From: Reinekea sp. G2M2-21
GTDB taxonomy: Bacteria; Pseudomonadota; Gammaproteobacteria; Pseudomonadales; Natronospirillaceae
Length of the DNA stretch: 64,000 nt
NCBI RefSeq assembly: GCF_015687175.1
Contig: NZ_JADPQG010000005.1
Span: 352,271 to 416,270 of the forward strand
Direction of reading: 5' to 3'
The notes under the pieces are model-generated. The model worked only from the letters and a program-made list of their open reading frames with translations. It did not search any database and had not been told where the DNA came from. Below are positions 34,941 to 44,469 of the stretch, in pieces (position 1 is the first letter of the stretch; each line of letters opens with the position of its first letter). The translations under genes were made by a program, and so were the position numbers.

Positions 34941-35543
34941 ATGATAAAACGGATTTTAAAGTACATAAGCTATCTTGGGGTTCTAGCCTCGTTTTGTATG
35001 TTTGGGTATGGCAATTTTGGTCCATTTTATAAAACCGAACTTCTGAAGGCGCCTTTCTCCTTTTCTACGGTTAATCCTCAGGAGTTCAAATTTACCCCTC
35101 AGATCTCTGATGAATATATGATTGAAGTTCACCTTGAACGGAACCTTCCTGAAAATCAAATGGATGAGATTTTAGGAAATTACGTAAAGAGAGATTCTGA
35201 CTCGCTAATATTCGTAGAGTGGGAACTTAAACAGGGTGGTGAGGTTCTGGCTCGTGGCTCTAACAAAGAATTTGGATACTCACCTATATTTGGAGGGGGT
35301 TACTACGGGCTGGTCATTGGAACGGTTTCACTCACTAAGGGAGAGCTATATACATTGTTATTGGGCTTCGATGAGCCTCACCCTGAGTGGGAAGAAACTA
35401 AACCTATTCTCAAAGTTGGTTTACACCCTGCTAAACTGGAATACTTAATTGGTTATTTGTTGTTTGGCGTATTACTGTTTTTACTATTCATTCCATTTGC
35501 AGGTTACTTTGTTTATCGGGGATTTAGAGATCACCTCGAATAA
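34941..35543 (+). CDS. Hypothetical membrane-anchored protein (200 residues)
   Basis: ATG 34,941, or GTG 34,929 inside attC. Topology: helix near residues 10-26, an external beta-rich domain (about 35-165, EYMIEVHLERNLPENQMDE, IFVEWELKQGGEVLARGSN), then a C-terminal helix LIGYLLFGVLLFLLFIPFAGYFVY. Similar TM-domain-TM proteins are frequent in cassettes. Function unknown. The 200 bases after it contain only a weak attC-like GGCGCTAAATATCGCC. Confidence 0.55.
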   Translation: MIKRILKYISYLGVLASFCMFGYGNFGPFYKTELLKAPFSFSTVNPQEFKFTPQISDEYMIEVHLERNLPENQMDEILGNYVKRDSDSLIFVEWELKQGGEVLARGSNKEFGYSPIFGGGYYGLVIGTVSLTKGELYTLLLGFDEPHPEWEETKPILKVGLHPAKLEYLIGYLLFGVLLFLLFIPFAGYFVYRGFRDHLE

Positions 35544-35745
35544 ACCACTAAACCTCAGGGCACTAAACCTTACGACGCGAGCTCACCTTAATTTATTACG
35601 CTGGCGCTAAATATCGCCCATCACAGAATTGATGTGAGGAATATGTGATACCGTCTTAGTCTTTACTGGTGGTAAAACCGTTGACCCGCAGATTTAAGTT
35701 CGGACTACCAATAAAAGTTTGTCAAAAGTTGTTTAAGGAATTGTC

Positions 35746-36147
35746 GTGTTTGTTGATTTCATCTTTATAGCAATACTGATGCTTTTAATGTCTTTTGCCT
35801 TTATACATGGTGCAAGGGCTTCCGGATGGAATGAATTATCAAAGTGTTATCGCGGTCAATTCAAAGGTACGGGTAAGCCGATTAAATTTGCCTCTGCTAG
35901 ATTAAAAAACAATACGTTTGCTGGGTGTGTTTTGAAATTGAATGTCGATGAACGTTATGTGTATTTTGGCTTTATTCTTCCCTTTAACCTTTTTTTTAAG
36001 TCTATTGCCGTCCCTATTGAGGATATTGAAATCAACAAAGACAGATCGATCCCTTACTTTTCCAAACAGATGACATTCAAACAATGCCCAGACTGTCCAA
36101 TACGCATTAGTAAGCGTAACGCTATTCGACTGGGGCTTATTAAGTAA
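35746..36147 (+). CDS. Hypothetical membrane-anchored protein (133 residues)
   Basis: Start GTG after AAGGAA. One N-terminal helix (FIFIAILMLLMSFAFIHG), then a basic domain with KFASARLKNNTFAGCVLKLNVDERYVYFGF and a CPDCP pair near the C-terminus. Last gene of the array; its stop is 25 bases before the araA terminator. Confidence 0.5.
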   Translation: MFVDFIFIAILMLLMSFAFIHGARASGWNELSKCYRGQFKGTGKPIKFASARLKNNTFAGCVLKLNVDERYVYFGFILPFNLFFKSIAVPIEDIEINKDRSIPYFSKQMTFKQCPDCPIRISKRNAIRLGLIK

Positions 36148-36171
36148 AGATCCGGCTCTACCCGTTTTCCT

Positions 36172-36208
36172 AAAAAAAGACCCCGGCCGCATAAACGACC
36201 AGGGTTTA
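36172..36208. terminator. Terminator downstream of araA
   Basis: Read on the minus strand: an imperfect GC-rich stem ACCCTGGTCG / CGGCCGGGGT around TTTATG, followed by CTTTTTTT. It also faces the end of the cassette array, so it could stop transcription in both directions. Confidence 0.65.
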
Positions 36209-36258
36209 AAAGACGCACCTCGCAGTGCTTGCAGTCAAACCAGATTTGCAGTCTGTAC

Positions 36259-37728
36259 TCAGTAACCCGATGTTCGCAGTTCACGTTTGAACGAACGGAT
36301 GTCGGTGTTTTCATCAATCACACACAACTCCACGCCCACCATGTCTGCGTAAATTTCTATAATCTCTTTCGATACCGCTTGCGTATAGGCGCTGTGGTGC
36401 GCACCGCCCGCCATAATCCAGGCTTGAGCCGAGGTTTTCAGGTTCGGCATGGGTTCCCACAGGGCGTGCGCTACCGGTAGGTTTGGCAGGTCTTGCGGTG
36501 GGCATACGGTGTCGAGCTCATTCAGGATAAAGCGGAACCGATCACCTAAGTCTATGGTGGTCAGGTTGCGTGCGCGGCCTGTCTGTGCCGAGAAAATCAG
36601 ACGGGCGATGTCGGCTTTGCAGCCAATGGTGTGTCGCTGAACATCCAGTATGGGTTTGTCGTTGGTGATGCTCGGGCAAACTTCCAACATGTGGGCACCC
36701 AGTACCTGCGCTTTTTTGCCAAAGTGGTAGGTGTAGTCTTCCATGAACGAAGTACCACCGGGTAAACCCACCGACATGGCTTTTAAAATGCGCACACTGG
36801 CGGAAGTTTTCCAGTCGCCTTCACCACCGTAGCCGTAGCCTTTCGCCATTAAGCGTTGCGTGGCCAAACCGGGCAGGTTGCTCATGCCGGTTAAATCTTC
36901 AAAGGTGTTGGTGAATGCTTTGCAGCCGTGGTCGGTTAAGAAACGTTCCATGGCAATTTCCAGGCGGGCGTCGTTTTTCAACCGGGTGACTTTGTCGCTG
37001 TCGTCCATGCTGAACGCCCATTGGTAGTCGCTGGCGTATTGGTCCAGTTGTCTGGCGATATCTTCGTCGCTGACGGCGTCGCAGTATTCCACCAACTTGC
37101 CAACCCCATAGGCGTGCACTTCATAACCAAACTGAATTTGCGCCGATACTTTATTGCCTTCGGTGACCGCAACCTGGCGCATGTTGTCGCCAAAGCGGGC
37201 GATTTTTAAACTTTGGCCTTCCGCCCAACCGATAACAGCCCGCATCCAGTTTTGCATGTCCTGATGCACATCTTTGTCTTGCCAGTGCCCCACGGTAATG
37301 AAGCGGTCGATGCCCAACCGTGTGCCAATGTAACCGAACTCACGGCAACCGTGTGCACTTTGGTTCAGGTTCATGAAACTCATGTCAATGGCCTGCCAAG
37401 GCAGTTCGTCATTGAACTGGGTGTGCAGGTGCATCCAAGGCTTTTGCAGCGCTTGCAGACCTTTTATCCACATTTTGGCGGGTGAGAAGGTGTGCATCCA
37501 AAACACCACACCCAAGCAGTTGGCATCGCTGGTCGCGTCCAGGCAGAGGCGTTGAATCTCCTCCGGCGTGGTGGCGATGGCTTTGAATTCCAGCGGCAGT
37601 GGCAATTGTGCCTGATCATTTAAACCCGCGACCAGCGTTTGACTGTTGCTGACCACCTGTTGCAAAACCTTGTCACCATACAGATGTTGAGAACCGGTGA
37701 TGAACCAAATTGATTGCTGTGCTGACAT
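36259..37728 (-). CDS. araA: L-arabinose isomerase
   Basis: 489 residues from the ATG at 37,728, which follows GGAAGGGG. An in-frame ATG 17 codons upstream gives an extension absent from the family. It converts L-arabinose to L-ribulose in the cytoplasm. Hallmarks: [12 protein letters not shown] at the N-terminus, [30 protein letters not shown], the catalytic region [20 protein letters not shown] with [30 protein letters not shown], and a C-terminal GGAHHSAYT, which supply the Mn-binding Glu/His set. It is separated from araBD by the araC gene and on the opposite strand to them. Confidence 0.97.
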   Translation of the reverse strand: MSAQQSIWFITGSQHLYGDKVLQQVVSNSQTLVAGLNDQAQLPLPLEFKAIATTPEEIQRLCLDATSDANCLGVVFWMHTFSPAKMWIKGLQALQKPWMHLHTQFNDELPWQAIDMSFMNLNQSAHGCREFGYIGTRLGIDRFITVGHWQDKDVHQDMQNWMRAVIGWAEGQSLKIARFGDNMRQVAVTEGNKVSAQIQFGYEVHAYGVGKLVEYCDAVSDEDIARQLDQYASDYQWAFSMDDSDKVTRLKNDARLEIAMERFLTDHGCKAFTNTFEDLTGMSNLPGLATQRLMAKGYGYGGEGDWKTSASVRILKAMSVGLPGGTSFMEDYTYHFGKKAQVLGAHMLEVCPSITNDKPILDVQRHTIGCKADIARLIFSAQTGRARNLTTIDLGDRFRFILNELDTVCPPQDLPNLPVAHALWEPMPNLKTSAQAWIMAGGAHHSAYTQAVSKEIIEIYADMVGVELCVIDENTDIRSFKRELRTSGY

Positions 37729-38285
37729 GAACAAAACCCCTTCCAAAAAGTTGACCATCGCGTTTGCAACGGATGGCAATCGCTATTTTATAGGGCTTAG
37801 TGTCGATCAGACGGGGGGGAGGTTGAATAGACGAACAGATCAGTTTTATGGACAAAATGGTTTTGCGGAACGACGTGGTCCGACTTTTTTGGCATGGTAT
37901 AAAATGTTCATTAGCTTTTGCTTTCCAAAAGGGTTGATCTCTTGATCCGGCCTTTACCCGAGGTTGAGTCGTTAAAACAGAATGTACCGGTGAGGCTGCA
38001 TCCGTTTTTTCTGCCTTGGGGGTTTCAAGCGAGTCGTCGCACCGAACAAAACCCCCAAACCCCCTGCCACCGACCCAGAAACTTACCTTCATATCCAACT
38101 TGCTTCGAGACGCCGTTCGTAGCATACCCCGAGACGTCGGACCGCCCTGTATGCCCTCACTTGCCCGCGCTTCCATGCGCGGATCAGCGTCTGCGCTACG
38201 TTGAATCTTTCAGAGTTTCTGGCAGTCGGAAAGGTAGGCTCTAAATTCATCATTCTTGCGCGCTGATCACAAGGGTCGCCTTTTG

Positions 38286-38365
38286 TGCCCTTGAATCCGT
38301 TGCGATGTGCCAAATAATTCAGCCAAAGCAGATGCGACGGAGCGGTTATTTACGCCGATATTGGC
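38286..38365. repeat. Partial copy of the dispersed repeat (left module end)
   Basis: CCTTGAATCCGTTGCGATGT, TCAGCCAAAGCAGATGCGAC and GGAGCGGTTATTTACGCCGA match 20,740-20,808 closely. Weaker similarity extends left to about 38,060. It lies in the 822-base gap between araA and araC (37,729-38,550), which otherwise holds the araA promoter and no supported gene. Confidence 0.75.
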
Positions 38366-38550
38366 AATGGCTGTTAATTGGTTTGTCAAAAGAAGGGGTA
38401 ACAGAAGGGCGCTTAACATTGCACCGGTTTTGCCCTAAACGGAAAGCATCGCCCAACAAAAAGCAGATCACAGAAACACGTAAATGCCACAGTGACAAGC
38501 GCAAAAAGGCTGAGTTAACAGCCTTTCGTTTCACGCGTGCGTACGCAACT

Positions 38551-39414
38551 CTATCTTTGGCTTTGCCGGAACTCTCGTGGGCTTTCGCCCAAGTTCTTTT
38601 TAAATACCCGGGAAAAGTACAGGGCATCCTGGTAACCCAGATACTGGGCGACTTGGTTAATGGCCAGGTCGGAGGTAATCAACAGCTGGCGTGCCAGGGC
38701 AATGCGTTGGTCTTCAATCCATTGCCGCACAGATACTTCTTTTTGCTTTTTAAACAGGTGTGAAAAGCGCGACGGCGACATACAGGCGACGCGGGCCAGT
38801 TCGTCGATTGAAAGTTCACTGGCGATGTTTTCATGAATAAACAAGCAAGCGCGTTGAATGCGCGGGTCCACGGGGCTGGTGGGTTTGGAGTCGTCGAATT
38901 CACGACAGCGGATTAAGATCTGTTCGAGCAGGTTGAGGCTGAGTTCTTCGGCTAACATTGAGCCTTGTTCGTTGATCTGATCAATGTCTTGAAACAGATG
39001 ATCAATCATGTCGATCTCGCGCTCACCGTGGTGTTTCTTTAAGGACAAAAAGCCAACCCCGCAGGATTTTTCTGTCCAGTCCAACCATTCGCTCCACATG
39101 GCGCGGGGGCGGAAGTAAATCCAACGGTGATACCAGTTGTGCAGGTCGGGGTGGCGGCCGTAGTCATGCACGGCAGAAGTGGGGATGATCATCATGTCAC
39201 CCTTGGTCACCTTGCGTTCGTGCGGGGTGCCGGGAAACACAAGGCCACCGCCAGAGACAGTTAAGTTCAGAATATAGCCTTTCAGGCCTTTGGGTCGGTC
39301 GATCCAAAAATCCAGTTCGCCGCCTTTGACAATGGGCGTAATACCCGCGACCAGGTGAGCGTTAAAGGGATAGCCGGGTTTCAGTGGGTCTGTGTTTGGC
39401 ATCAATTGGGTCAT
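38551..39414 (-). CDS. araC: AraC family regulator, arabinose-type
   Basis: 287 residues. N-terminal AraC-type cupin (about 15-170: GYILNLTVSGGGLVF, VTKGDMMIIPTSAVHDYGRH, WYHRWIYFRP) that binds L-arabinose and dimerises, and a C-terminal double helix-turn-helix (about 185-285: ELSIDELARVACMSPSRFSHLFKKQ and AINQVAQYLGYQDALYFSRVFKKNLGESPREFR). Located between araA and araBD and divergent from araB by 265 bases, as expected for the arabinose regulator. It closely follows the E. coli AraC architecture and length. Confidence 0.93.
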   Translation of the reverse strand: MTQLMPNTDPLKPGYPFNAHLVAGITPIVKGGELDFWIDRPKGLKGYILNLTVSGGGLVFPGTPHERKVTKGDMMIIPTSAVHDYGRHPDLHNWYHRWIYFRPRAMWSEWLDWTEKSCGVGFLSLKKHHGEREIDMIDHLFQDIDQINEQGSMLAEELSLNLLEQILIRCREFDDSKPTSPVDPRIQRACLFIHENIASELSIDELARVACMSPSRFSHLFKKQKEVSVRQWIEDQRIALARQLLITSDLAINQVAQYLGYQDALYFSRVFKKNLGESPREFRQSQR

Positions 39415-39448
39415 CTTTCGCTGCCTTTTTTCTTATTTGTAGCCAATA

Positions 39449-39512
39449 TATCCATAAAAAATGCTTTTGTCTTGTATTGGTTTTCGAACGGTTTTATGCC
39501 CATAAATAGCTG
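39449..39512. promoter_or_regulatory. Candidate AraC half-sites in the araC-araB region
   Basis: Two same-orientation motifs: on the minus strand AAGCATTTTTTATGGATA (39,449-39,467) and CAGCTATTTATGGGCATA (39,495-39,512). The first is very close to the E. coli araI1 half-site TAGCATTTTTATCCATA. Spacing between them is about 46 bases, not the 21 of I1-I2. Just downstream, AGCCTTG-AAAAA-CAAGGCT (39,516-39,534) forms a hairpin in the araB leader. Confidence 0.45.
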
Positions 39513-39679
39513 TACAGCCTTGAAAAACAAGGCTTCTTGCGATTGTTTCAGGCGGTTTTAAGGTGTTCGGTTTCGGCAATTTGCCCGGAAAGTCGATATA
39601 AACAGCACGATTTTCTATAACGAATTTATCCATGCACCGGCACAGTAGTTAGCAAAGATTCTGTGATAAGGAAAAACCT

Positions 39680-41323
39680 ATGTCGTCCTATGTGGCCGGG
39701 CTTGATTTCGGCAGTGACTCTGTACGGTGGTTGGTGGTCGATGCCAACACCGGAGAAGAAATCGGTTCTGAAGTTGCGTACTACGAACGCTGGATGCAGG
39801 GGGCTTACTGCAACGCAGCTGAGCAACAGTACCGGCAGCATCCGAATGATATTTTGGCAGCGATGACCCAGGCTGGCCAAGAACTGCGCGCCAAATTGGG
39901 CGATGCGGTGTTTCGCAATATCCGCGCGATAGGCGTGGACACCACCGGGTCAACGCCAATTGCGATCGACAAATACGGTACGGCGTTGAGTTTGCGAGAA
40001 GAGTTTGAACACGATCCCGACGCCATGTTCGTGTTGTGGAAAGACCACACCGCCATAGAAGAAGCCGAAGAAATTACCCGTGTGGCCAAGCAGGGTGGCG
40101 TGGATTACACCCGTTATGTGGGCGGCAGTTATTCGTCGGAATGGTATTGGGCAAAGCTGCTGCGCGTGTTGCGGAAAAACACCAAAGTCAGCCAGGCGAT
40201 GCACAGTTTTGTTGAAATGTGCGATTGGATTCCGGCGGTTCTCAGCGGTACAACCGCGCCGAAAAGCCTGAAGCGCTCGCGCTGCGCCAGTGGTCATAAA
40301 ATTCTGTGGCACGACAGCTGGGGTGGCTTACCACCGCGCAAATTCTTTTCCCAGTTTCATCCGCAATTGTCGAATGTGCGAGACAATGTCGGGGATCAGT
40401 CCTACACCAGCGATGTTGCCGCAGGTGTGGTCACCGGCGATTGGCAGGAAAAACTCGGCCTGTCGGAACACGTGATTGTGGCGGTGGGTGCATTCGATTG
40501 CCATCTCGGTGCCGTGGGCGCCGGTGCGAACATCAATGAACTGGTGAAAGTCATTGGTACCAGTACCTGCGACATCATCACTGCAGAGTATCAGGACATA
40601 GGGGACCGCTGCGTGGCAGGCATTTGCGGGCAGGTCGACGGTTCTGTCGTACCAGGTAAAGTCGGGCTCGAAGCAGGGCAGTCTGCGTTCGGCGACTTCT
40701 ACGCTTGGTTTAAGAATATAGTGGCATGGCCACTTACCTTAACGGATTTGAATGAAGCGCAACAGCAACAGGCTGCGGATGCTATTTTGCCGAAACTGGG
40801 CGAACAGCTACGGCATTACCAGCCCACCTTTAAAGCACCTCTGGCGTTGGATTGGATTAACGGCCGACGCACACCGGACGCCAACCAGCGGTTAACGTCG
40901 TCCATTTTCGGTTTGAATCTGGGCAGCACCATAGACGATTTATTCCACGCGGTCGTGGAGTCTACGGCCTTTGGTGCGCAAGCCATTAATGAATGCTTTG
41001 AACAGCAGGGCGTGGCGATCAACAAAGTGATTGCCATTGGCGGGATATCACGCAAGTCCGACGCCATTATGCAGATCTGTGCGGACGTGTTTAATAAGCC
41101 CATTGAAGTAAAAGCGTCGGATCAATGTTGTGCACTGGGTGCGGCGATTTGCGGTGCCGTGGCAGCCGATCTGTATCCGTCGATGGCAGCCGCCATGACC
41201 GCGCTCAGCAGCCGAACCGAGCGGGTTTTTGAACCCCGCAGCGAGTACGTAGGTGTGTACCGTTTACGCTATCAGCAATACCTGCAACACGCATCGTATG
41301 TTGAAAGCCGCGTGAAAAATTGA
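39680..41323 (+). CDS. araB: Ribulokinase
   Basis: 547 residues, FGGY kinase of the AraB type; phosphorylates L-ribulose to L-ribulose 5-phosphate with ATP. N-terminal phosphate-binding motif [72 protein letters not shown], the GTSTCDI segment, and late [18 protein letters not shown] and [10 protein letters not shown] forming the ATP site. AAGGAAAA precedes the ATG. First gene of an araB-araD-tal operon divergent from araC. Confidence 0.97.
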   Translation: MSSYVAGLDFGSDSVRWLVVDANTGEEIGSEVAYYERWMQGAYCNAAEQQYRQHPNDILAAMTQAGQELRAKLGDAVFRNIRAIGVDTTGSTPIAIDKYGTALSLREEFEHDPDAMFVLWKDHTAIEEAEEITRVAKQGGVDYTRYVGGSYSSEWYWAKLLRVLRKNTKVSQAMHSFVEMCDWIPAVLSGTTAPKSLKRSRCASGHKILWHDSWGGLPPRKFFSQFHPQLSNVRDNVGDQSYTSDVAAGVVTGDWQEKLGLSEHVIVAVGAFDCHLGAVGAGANINELVKVIGTSTCDIITAEYQDIGDRCVAGICGQVDGSVVPGKVGLEAGQSAFGDFYAWFKNIVAWPLTLTDLNEAQQQQAADAILPKLGEQLRHYQPTFKAPLALDWINGRRTPDANQRLTSSIFGLNLGSTIDDLFHAVVESTAFGAQAINECFEQQGVAINKVIAIGGISRKSDAIMQICADVFNKPIEVKASDQCCALGAAICGAVAADLYPSMAAAMTALSSRTERVFEPRSEYVGVYRLRYQQYLQHASYVESRVKN

Positions 41324-41334
41324 GGCAACCGGTG

Positions 41335-42027
41335 ATGACGTTAGCGCAACTGAAAGAACAGGTATTCCGCGCCAATTTGGCGTTAGTAGAGCACGGGCTG
41401 GTAACCTTTACCTGGGGAAATGTCAGCGGAATCGACCGCGAGCTGGGTGTGTTTGTGATCAAACCCAGTGGTGTCCCTTACGAGACCATGCGCGCGAGTG
41501 ACATGGTCGTGGTGGATTTGAAGGGTCAGGTGATCGACAGTCAATACAAACCCTCGTCGGATACACCGACGCATCTGGCACTGTATCAGGCGTACCCGGA
41601 TATTGGCGGAATTGTCCATACCCATTCCACGAATGCGACAGCCTGGGCGCAAGCCGGTAAAGCCATTCCGGCGTTGGGCACCACGCACGCCGATTATTTT
41701 TATGGCGACATTCCGTGTGCCCGTGCGTTGACCGACGCTGAAATCGATGGCGATTATGAGCGAAACACCGGGCTGGTGATGATCGAAACCCTCGGTGAAA
41801 CACCGCCGTTGTCGATCCCCGGCATGCTGGTGAAAGAGCACGCGCCTTTTGCGTGGGGTAGCGACGCGGATAACGCGGTGCACAATGCGGTGGTTATTGA
41901 AGAAGTGGCCAACATGGCGTTGAAAACCCTGTTGATTAACCAGGACGTGGCCCGGCTCAACAGCGCGCTACTCAATAAACACTATCTGCGTAAACACGGC
42001 AAAAATGCCTATTACGGTCAAAAATAA
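41335..42027 (+). CDS. araD: L-ribulose-5-phosphate 4-epimerase
   Basis: 230 residues from ATG 41,335, nine bases after TGAGG. A TTG overlapping the araB stop at 41,320 is possible but gives an N-terminus the family lacks. It converts L-ribulose 5-phosphate to D-xylulose 5-phosphate. Class II aldolase fold: [59 protein letters not shown] with the zinc His pair, [14 protein letters not shown], and the C-terminal [17 protein letters not shown]. Confidence 0.97.
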   Translation: MTLAQLKEQVFRANLALVEHGLVTFTWGNVSGIDRELGVFVIKPSGVPYETMRASDMVVVDLKGQVIDSQYKPSSDTPTHLALYQAYPDIGGIVHTHSTNATAWAQAGKAIPALGTTHADYFYGDIPCARALTDAEIDGDYERNTGLVMIETLGETPPLSIPGMLVKEHAPFAWGSDADNAVHNAVVIEEVANMALKTLLINQDVARLNSALLNKHYLRKHGKNAYYGQK

Positions 42028-42040
42028 CTGACCAGATACT

Positions 42041-43000
42041 ATGAAGGACAGTCCGTTGAATCAACTTGAGCAATTAAAACAATTTTCGACCGTCGTCGCC
42101 GATACCGGTGACGTCACTCAAATCCGAGACTTCAAACCGACCGATGTCACCACCAATCCGTCTTTGATTTTAAAAGCGGCACAGTCTGGGGAAACACAAA
42201 CCCGCATGGCCGCTTGTGTGGCGGCAGCGAAAGCGCAAAACCCAGAGGATTGGCAAGACGATGCGATCGACCGTATCGCGGTGGATTTCGGTGTGTCTCT
42301 GAGCCAACTGGTGCCGGGTTACGTGTCGACCGAGGTGAACGCTCGTTTGTCGTTCGATGCGGACGCGATGGTCCGCAATGGCGAAAAATTGATGCGGTAT
42401 TATCAAGAGCACGGCGTCAGCCCGGAACGTATTCTGATTAAAGTCGCAGCCACGTACGAAGGTATTGAAGCAGCACGCCGTTTGGAAGCAATGGGTTATA
42501 AATGCAACGTGACCTTGGTGTTCCACCGTATTCAGGCCGTTGCGGCGGCACGAGCGGGTGCGTTTTTAATTTCGCCGTTTGTTGGCCGTATTCAGGATTG
42601 GTACCAAAAGCAAGGTGACTTACCCGCAGACCCAGCGCTGGATCCAGGCGTGCAATCGGTTAAGGGGATTTATCAGTATTTTAAACAGCACCAGTTAAAA
42701 ACCGTGGTGATGGCCGCGAGTTTTCGCTCGACAGATCAGGTGCTGCAATTGGCAGGTTGCGACCGTTTGACCATCAGCCCGGCGTTACTTGCTCAGTTGG
42801 CACAAAGCGATGCGACGGTGAATAAGTTGATGATTGAGCAGGTTGTACAAAGCTTTGTTGATGATGATATCGATGTCTCTGAAGCTGCGTTTCGCTGGGC
42901 GCTGAATGATGATCCGATGAGCAGCGAAAAACTGGCCGAAGGCATCCGGTTGTTTTATCAGGACCATCAACGCTTGCGGGAGTTGATCGAAACCCTGTAA
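42041..43000 (+). CDS. tal: Transaldolase
   Basis: 319 residues, TalB-type length. Transfers dihydroxyacetone units between sedoheptulose 7-phosphate and glyceraldehyde 3-phosphate. Schiff-base Lys134 is in ILIKVAATYEG; other blocks are FKPTDVTTNPSLI, VDFG, YVSTEVNARLSFD, FLISPFVGRIQDWY and VMAASFRSTDQVLQLAGCDRLTISP. It is 13 bases after araD, so it should be arabinose-induced and extend pentose flux. One variation: the usual LFS after the NVTL strand reads VFHRIQA. Confidence 0.95.
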   Translation: MKDSPLNQLEQLKQFSTVVADTGDVTQIRDFKPTDVTTNPSLILKAAQSGETQTRMAACVAAAKAQNPEDWQDDAIDRIAVDFGVSLSQLVPGYVSTEVNARLSFDADAMVRNGEKLMRYYQEHGVSPERILIKVAATYEGIEAARRLEAMGYKCNVTLVFHRIQAVAAARAGAFLISPFVGRIQDWYQKQGDLPADPALDPGVQSVKGIYQYFKQHQLKTVVMAASFRSTDQVLQLAGCDRLTISPALLAQLAQSDATVNKLMIEQVVQSFVDDDIDVSEAAFRWALNDDPMSSEKLAEGIRLFYQDHQRLRELIETL

Positions 43001-43014
43001 AAGGGCTGAGGTGA

Positions 43015-44469
43015 TCAGGACGATAAATGACCGAGTGAACGGAGTCGACGCGACAGCGCGTCGACGCCGATATTTAACAACGCCGCAATGGCAATGAGAA
43101 ACGCTGCTCGGTCGTAGCGGATGTCTTCAAAAGCCGAGTCGATGTAAAAGCCCAGACTGGTCACACCAAGAATGCCGAGAATCGCGGACTCTCTCATAAT
43201 CACTTCCCAGCGATACAACAACAGCGACAGAAAGTGTGAATACAATCGTGGCGTGAGTTCATAGCCAAACAGGTTGAGCCCTTTTGGCGCGTCCGGTCTT
43301 AATTTAAGCGTTTCACTTTGCTTCGCCAGCAGGTAACCGATGAGCCCACCATTGTGCAGGCTTAACGCGGTGATGGCGGGTAACATGGACGGGCCTAACA
43401 ATAAAAGTAGCACAAACGCCAGCACCATTTCCGGCGTTGAACGCAGAATCAACAGCACCAAATGTCCCAAGCGGTAGCCGGTGGCCGAAAACAGTTTCGG
43501 GCTGGCGAAACCATACATCAGCAAGGCCAATGCGCCACTGCCGACTAACGCGATTTGTGACAGTACCAATGTGTTGACGGTGGCGGGCAAAGCAACGGAA
43601 AACAGTTGTTGCTGATACCAGGACGCGGCGGCTGACCACTCGCCCGCGCGTAACGCTTGCGGCCAGATATCCTGACTGAGGAATGTCCACAGGCTGGCGT
43701 GGGTCGATGGGGAGTCGGGCATCAGCAGAATCGCAGCGACCAGATACACCAGCAGCAGGCGTTGTTGCATCCACCAACGGATGCTGGCAATAAGCAAGTA
43801 AAAAACAATCAACAGCAAAGCCGACTCGCCGTAGTTCCCTTGGCTGAAGGCTGTTTCCAGGTAAAACCCCAGCGTGGGTAAACCGATAAAACCTAAAATG
43901 GTGCTGGAGCGCAACGCACACTCGAAGCGATACCGGGTGTAGCTGACCAACGCAGGCCAGGACTGCGGCACCCATGTGTACGCGGCCAGACTGATGCGAT
44001 CGGTACGCACCGAGGTACTGCGGTGACTGGCGGTGGATTGCTGCTCAAAAATTTCCGCGAACATTTTGCCGAACGTTCCGGCAAACGGAACCAGAATGGC
44101 CAGCAGCCCAGTGGTGGCGGACAACCCGAAGACCTGCATAAACAGCAGACCCCAGAACAGTTCGTGAACGGCACGTGTGGCGGCACACAACAAGCGGATG
44201 ATGCGCCAATGAAAAAATATCGACGCCAGCAGACCAATAAGCGCGGCACCGGCCACCGCCAGAAACGCAAAGGCAACGGTTTGCCCGAGCGCCGGTAACA
44301 GATAACGAAAAGCCTGCATGTCTGGGTGAACAAACCCCAGTGCCATTCGTTTCAATTCAATCCAGGGTTCTACTGCAAAAATTTCCAGATCGGCTAACGG
44401 CAGACACAGTATCGCCAGCGCGACAAGGCCAAAGGTTAACCGCGTATAACGTTGACCACTATTGGTCAT
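43015..44469 (-). CDS. Fused double-domain ABC permease, PhnE/selenate type
   Basis: 484 residues from ATG 44,469, overlapping the ATPase end by 11 bases. Two PhnE-like permease units in tandem, each ending in an EAA-type loop: RFECALRSSTILGFIGLPTLGFYLE (about 215-240) and RWEVIMRESAILGILGVTSLGFYID (about 420-445). About 12 membrane helices. Most PhnE systems use one permease unit as a homodimer, so here both halves of the channel are on one chain. Part of a three-gene transporter with the ATPase and binding protein upstream. Confidence 0.88.
   Translation of the reverse strand: MTNSGQRYTRLTFGLVALAILCLPLADLEIFAVEPWIELKRMALGFVHPDMQAFRYLLPALGQTVAFAFLAVAGAALIGLLASIFFHWRIIRLLCAATRAVHELFWGLLFMQVFGLSATTGLLAILVPFAGTFGKMFAEIFEQQSTASHRSTSVRTDRISLAAYTWVPQSWPALVSYTRYRFECALRSSTILGFIGLPTLGFYLETAFSQGNYGESALLLIVFYLLIASIRWWMQQRLLLVYLVAAILLMPDSPSTHASLWTFLSQDIWPQALRAGEWSAAASWYQQQLFSVALPATVNTLVLSQIALVGSGALALLMYGFASPKLFSATGYRLGHLVLLILRSTPEMVLAFVLLLLLGPSMLPAITALSLHNGGLIGYLLAKQSETLKLRPDAPKGLNLFGYELTPRLYSHFLSLLLYRWEVIMRESAILGILGVTSLGFYIDSAFEDIRYDRAAFLIAIAALLNIGVDALSRRLRSLGHLSS

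Larger units (their letters stand above)
22865..36150 (+). mobile_element. Integron cassette array without integrase (CALIN-like)
   Basis: About 20 short genes, almost all on the plus strand, are separated by 55-110-base imperfect inverted repeats. Each starts with a core like TAACAAACG just after (or within) a stop codon and ends with GTTATGY or GTTAGRY just before the next start, the architecture of attC sites. The region is visibly AT-richer than both flanks and its products are unrelated small proteins. No tyrosine recombinase of the IntI type is encoded anywhere in the window. The array starts after the RadC-like gene and ends before araA. attC sites are missing or unclear between about 32.3 and 34.3 kb and after 35.5 kb. 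Confidence 0.85.

Noticed and set aside
22865..36150. Possibility that the hairpin-rich array is a CRISPR or phage region
   Set aside because: Repeats vary in length and inner sequence, and spacers are whole genes, unlike CRISPR. No phage structural, lysis or packaging genes are present.
37673..38176. 167-codon minus-strand frame overlapping the araA start
   Set aside because: It covers the araA 5' end in another frame and the repeat-containing gap. araA is certain, and the frame has no recognisable features.
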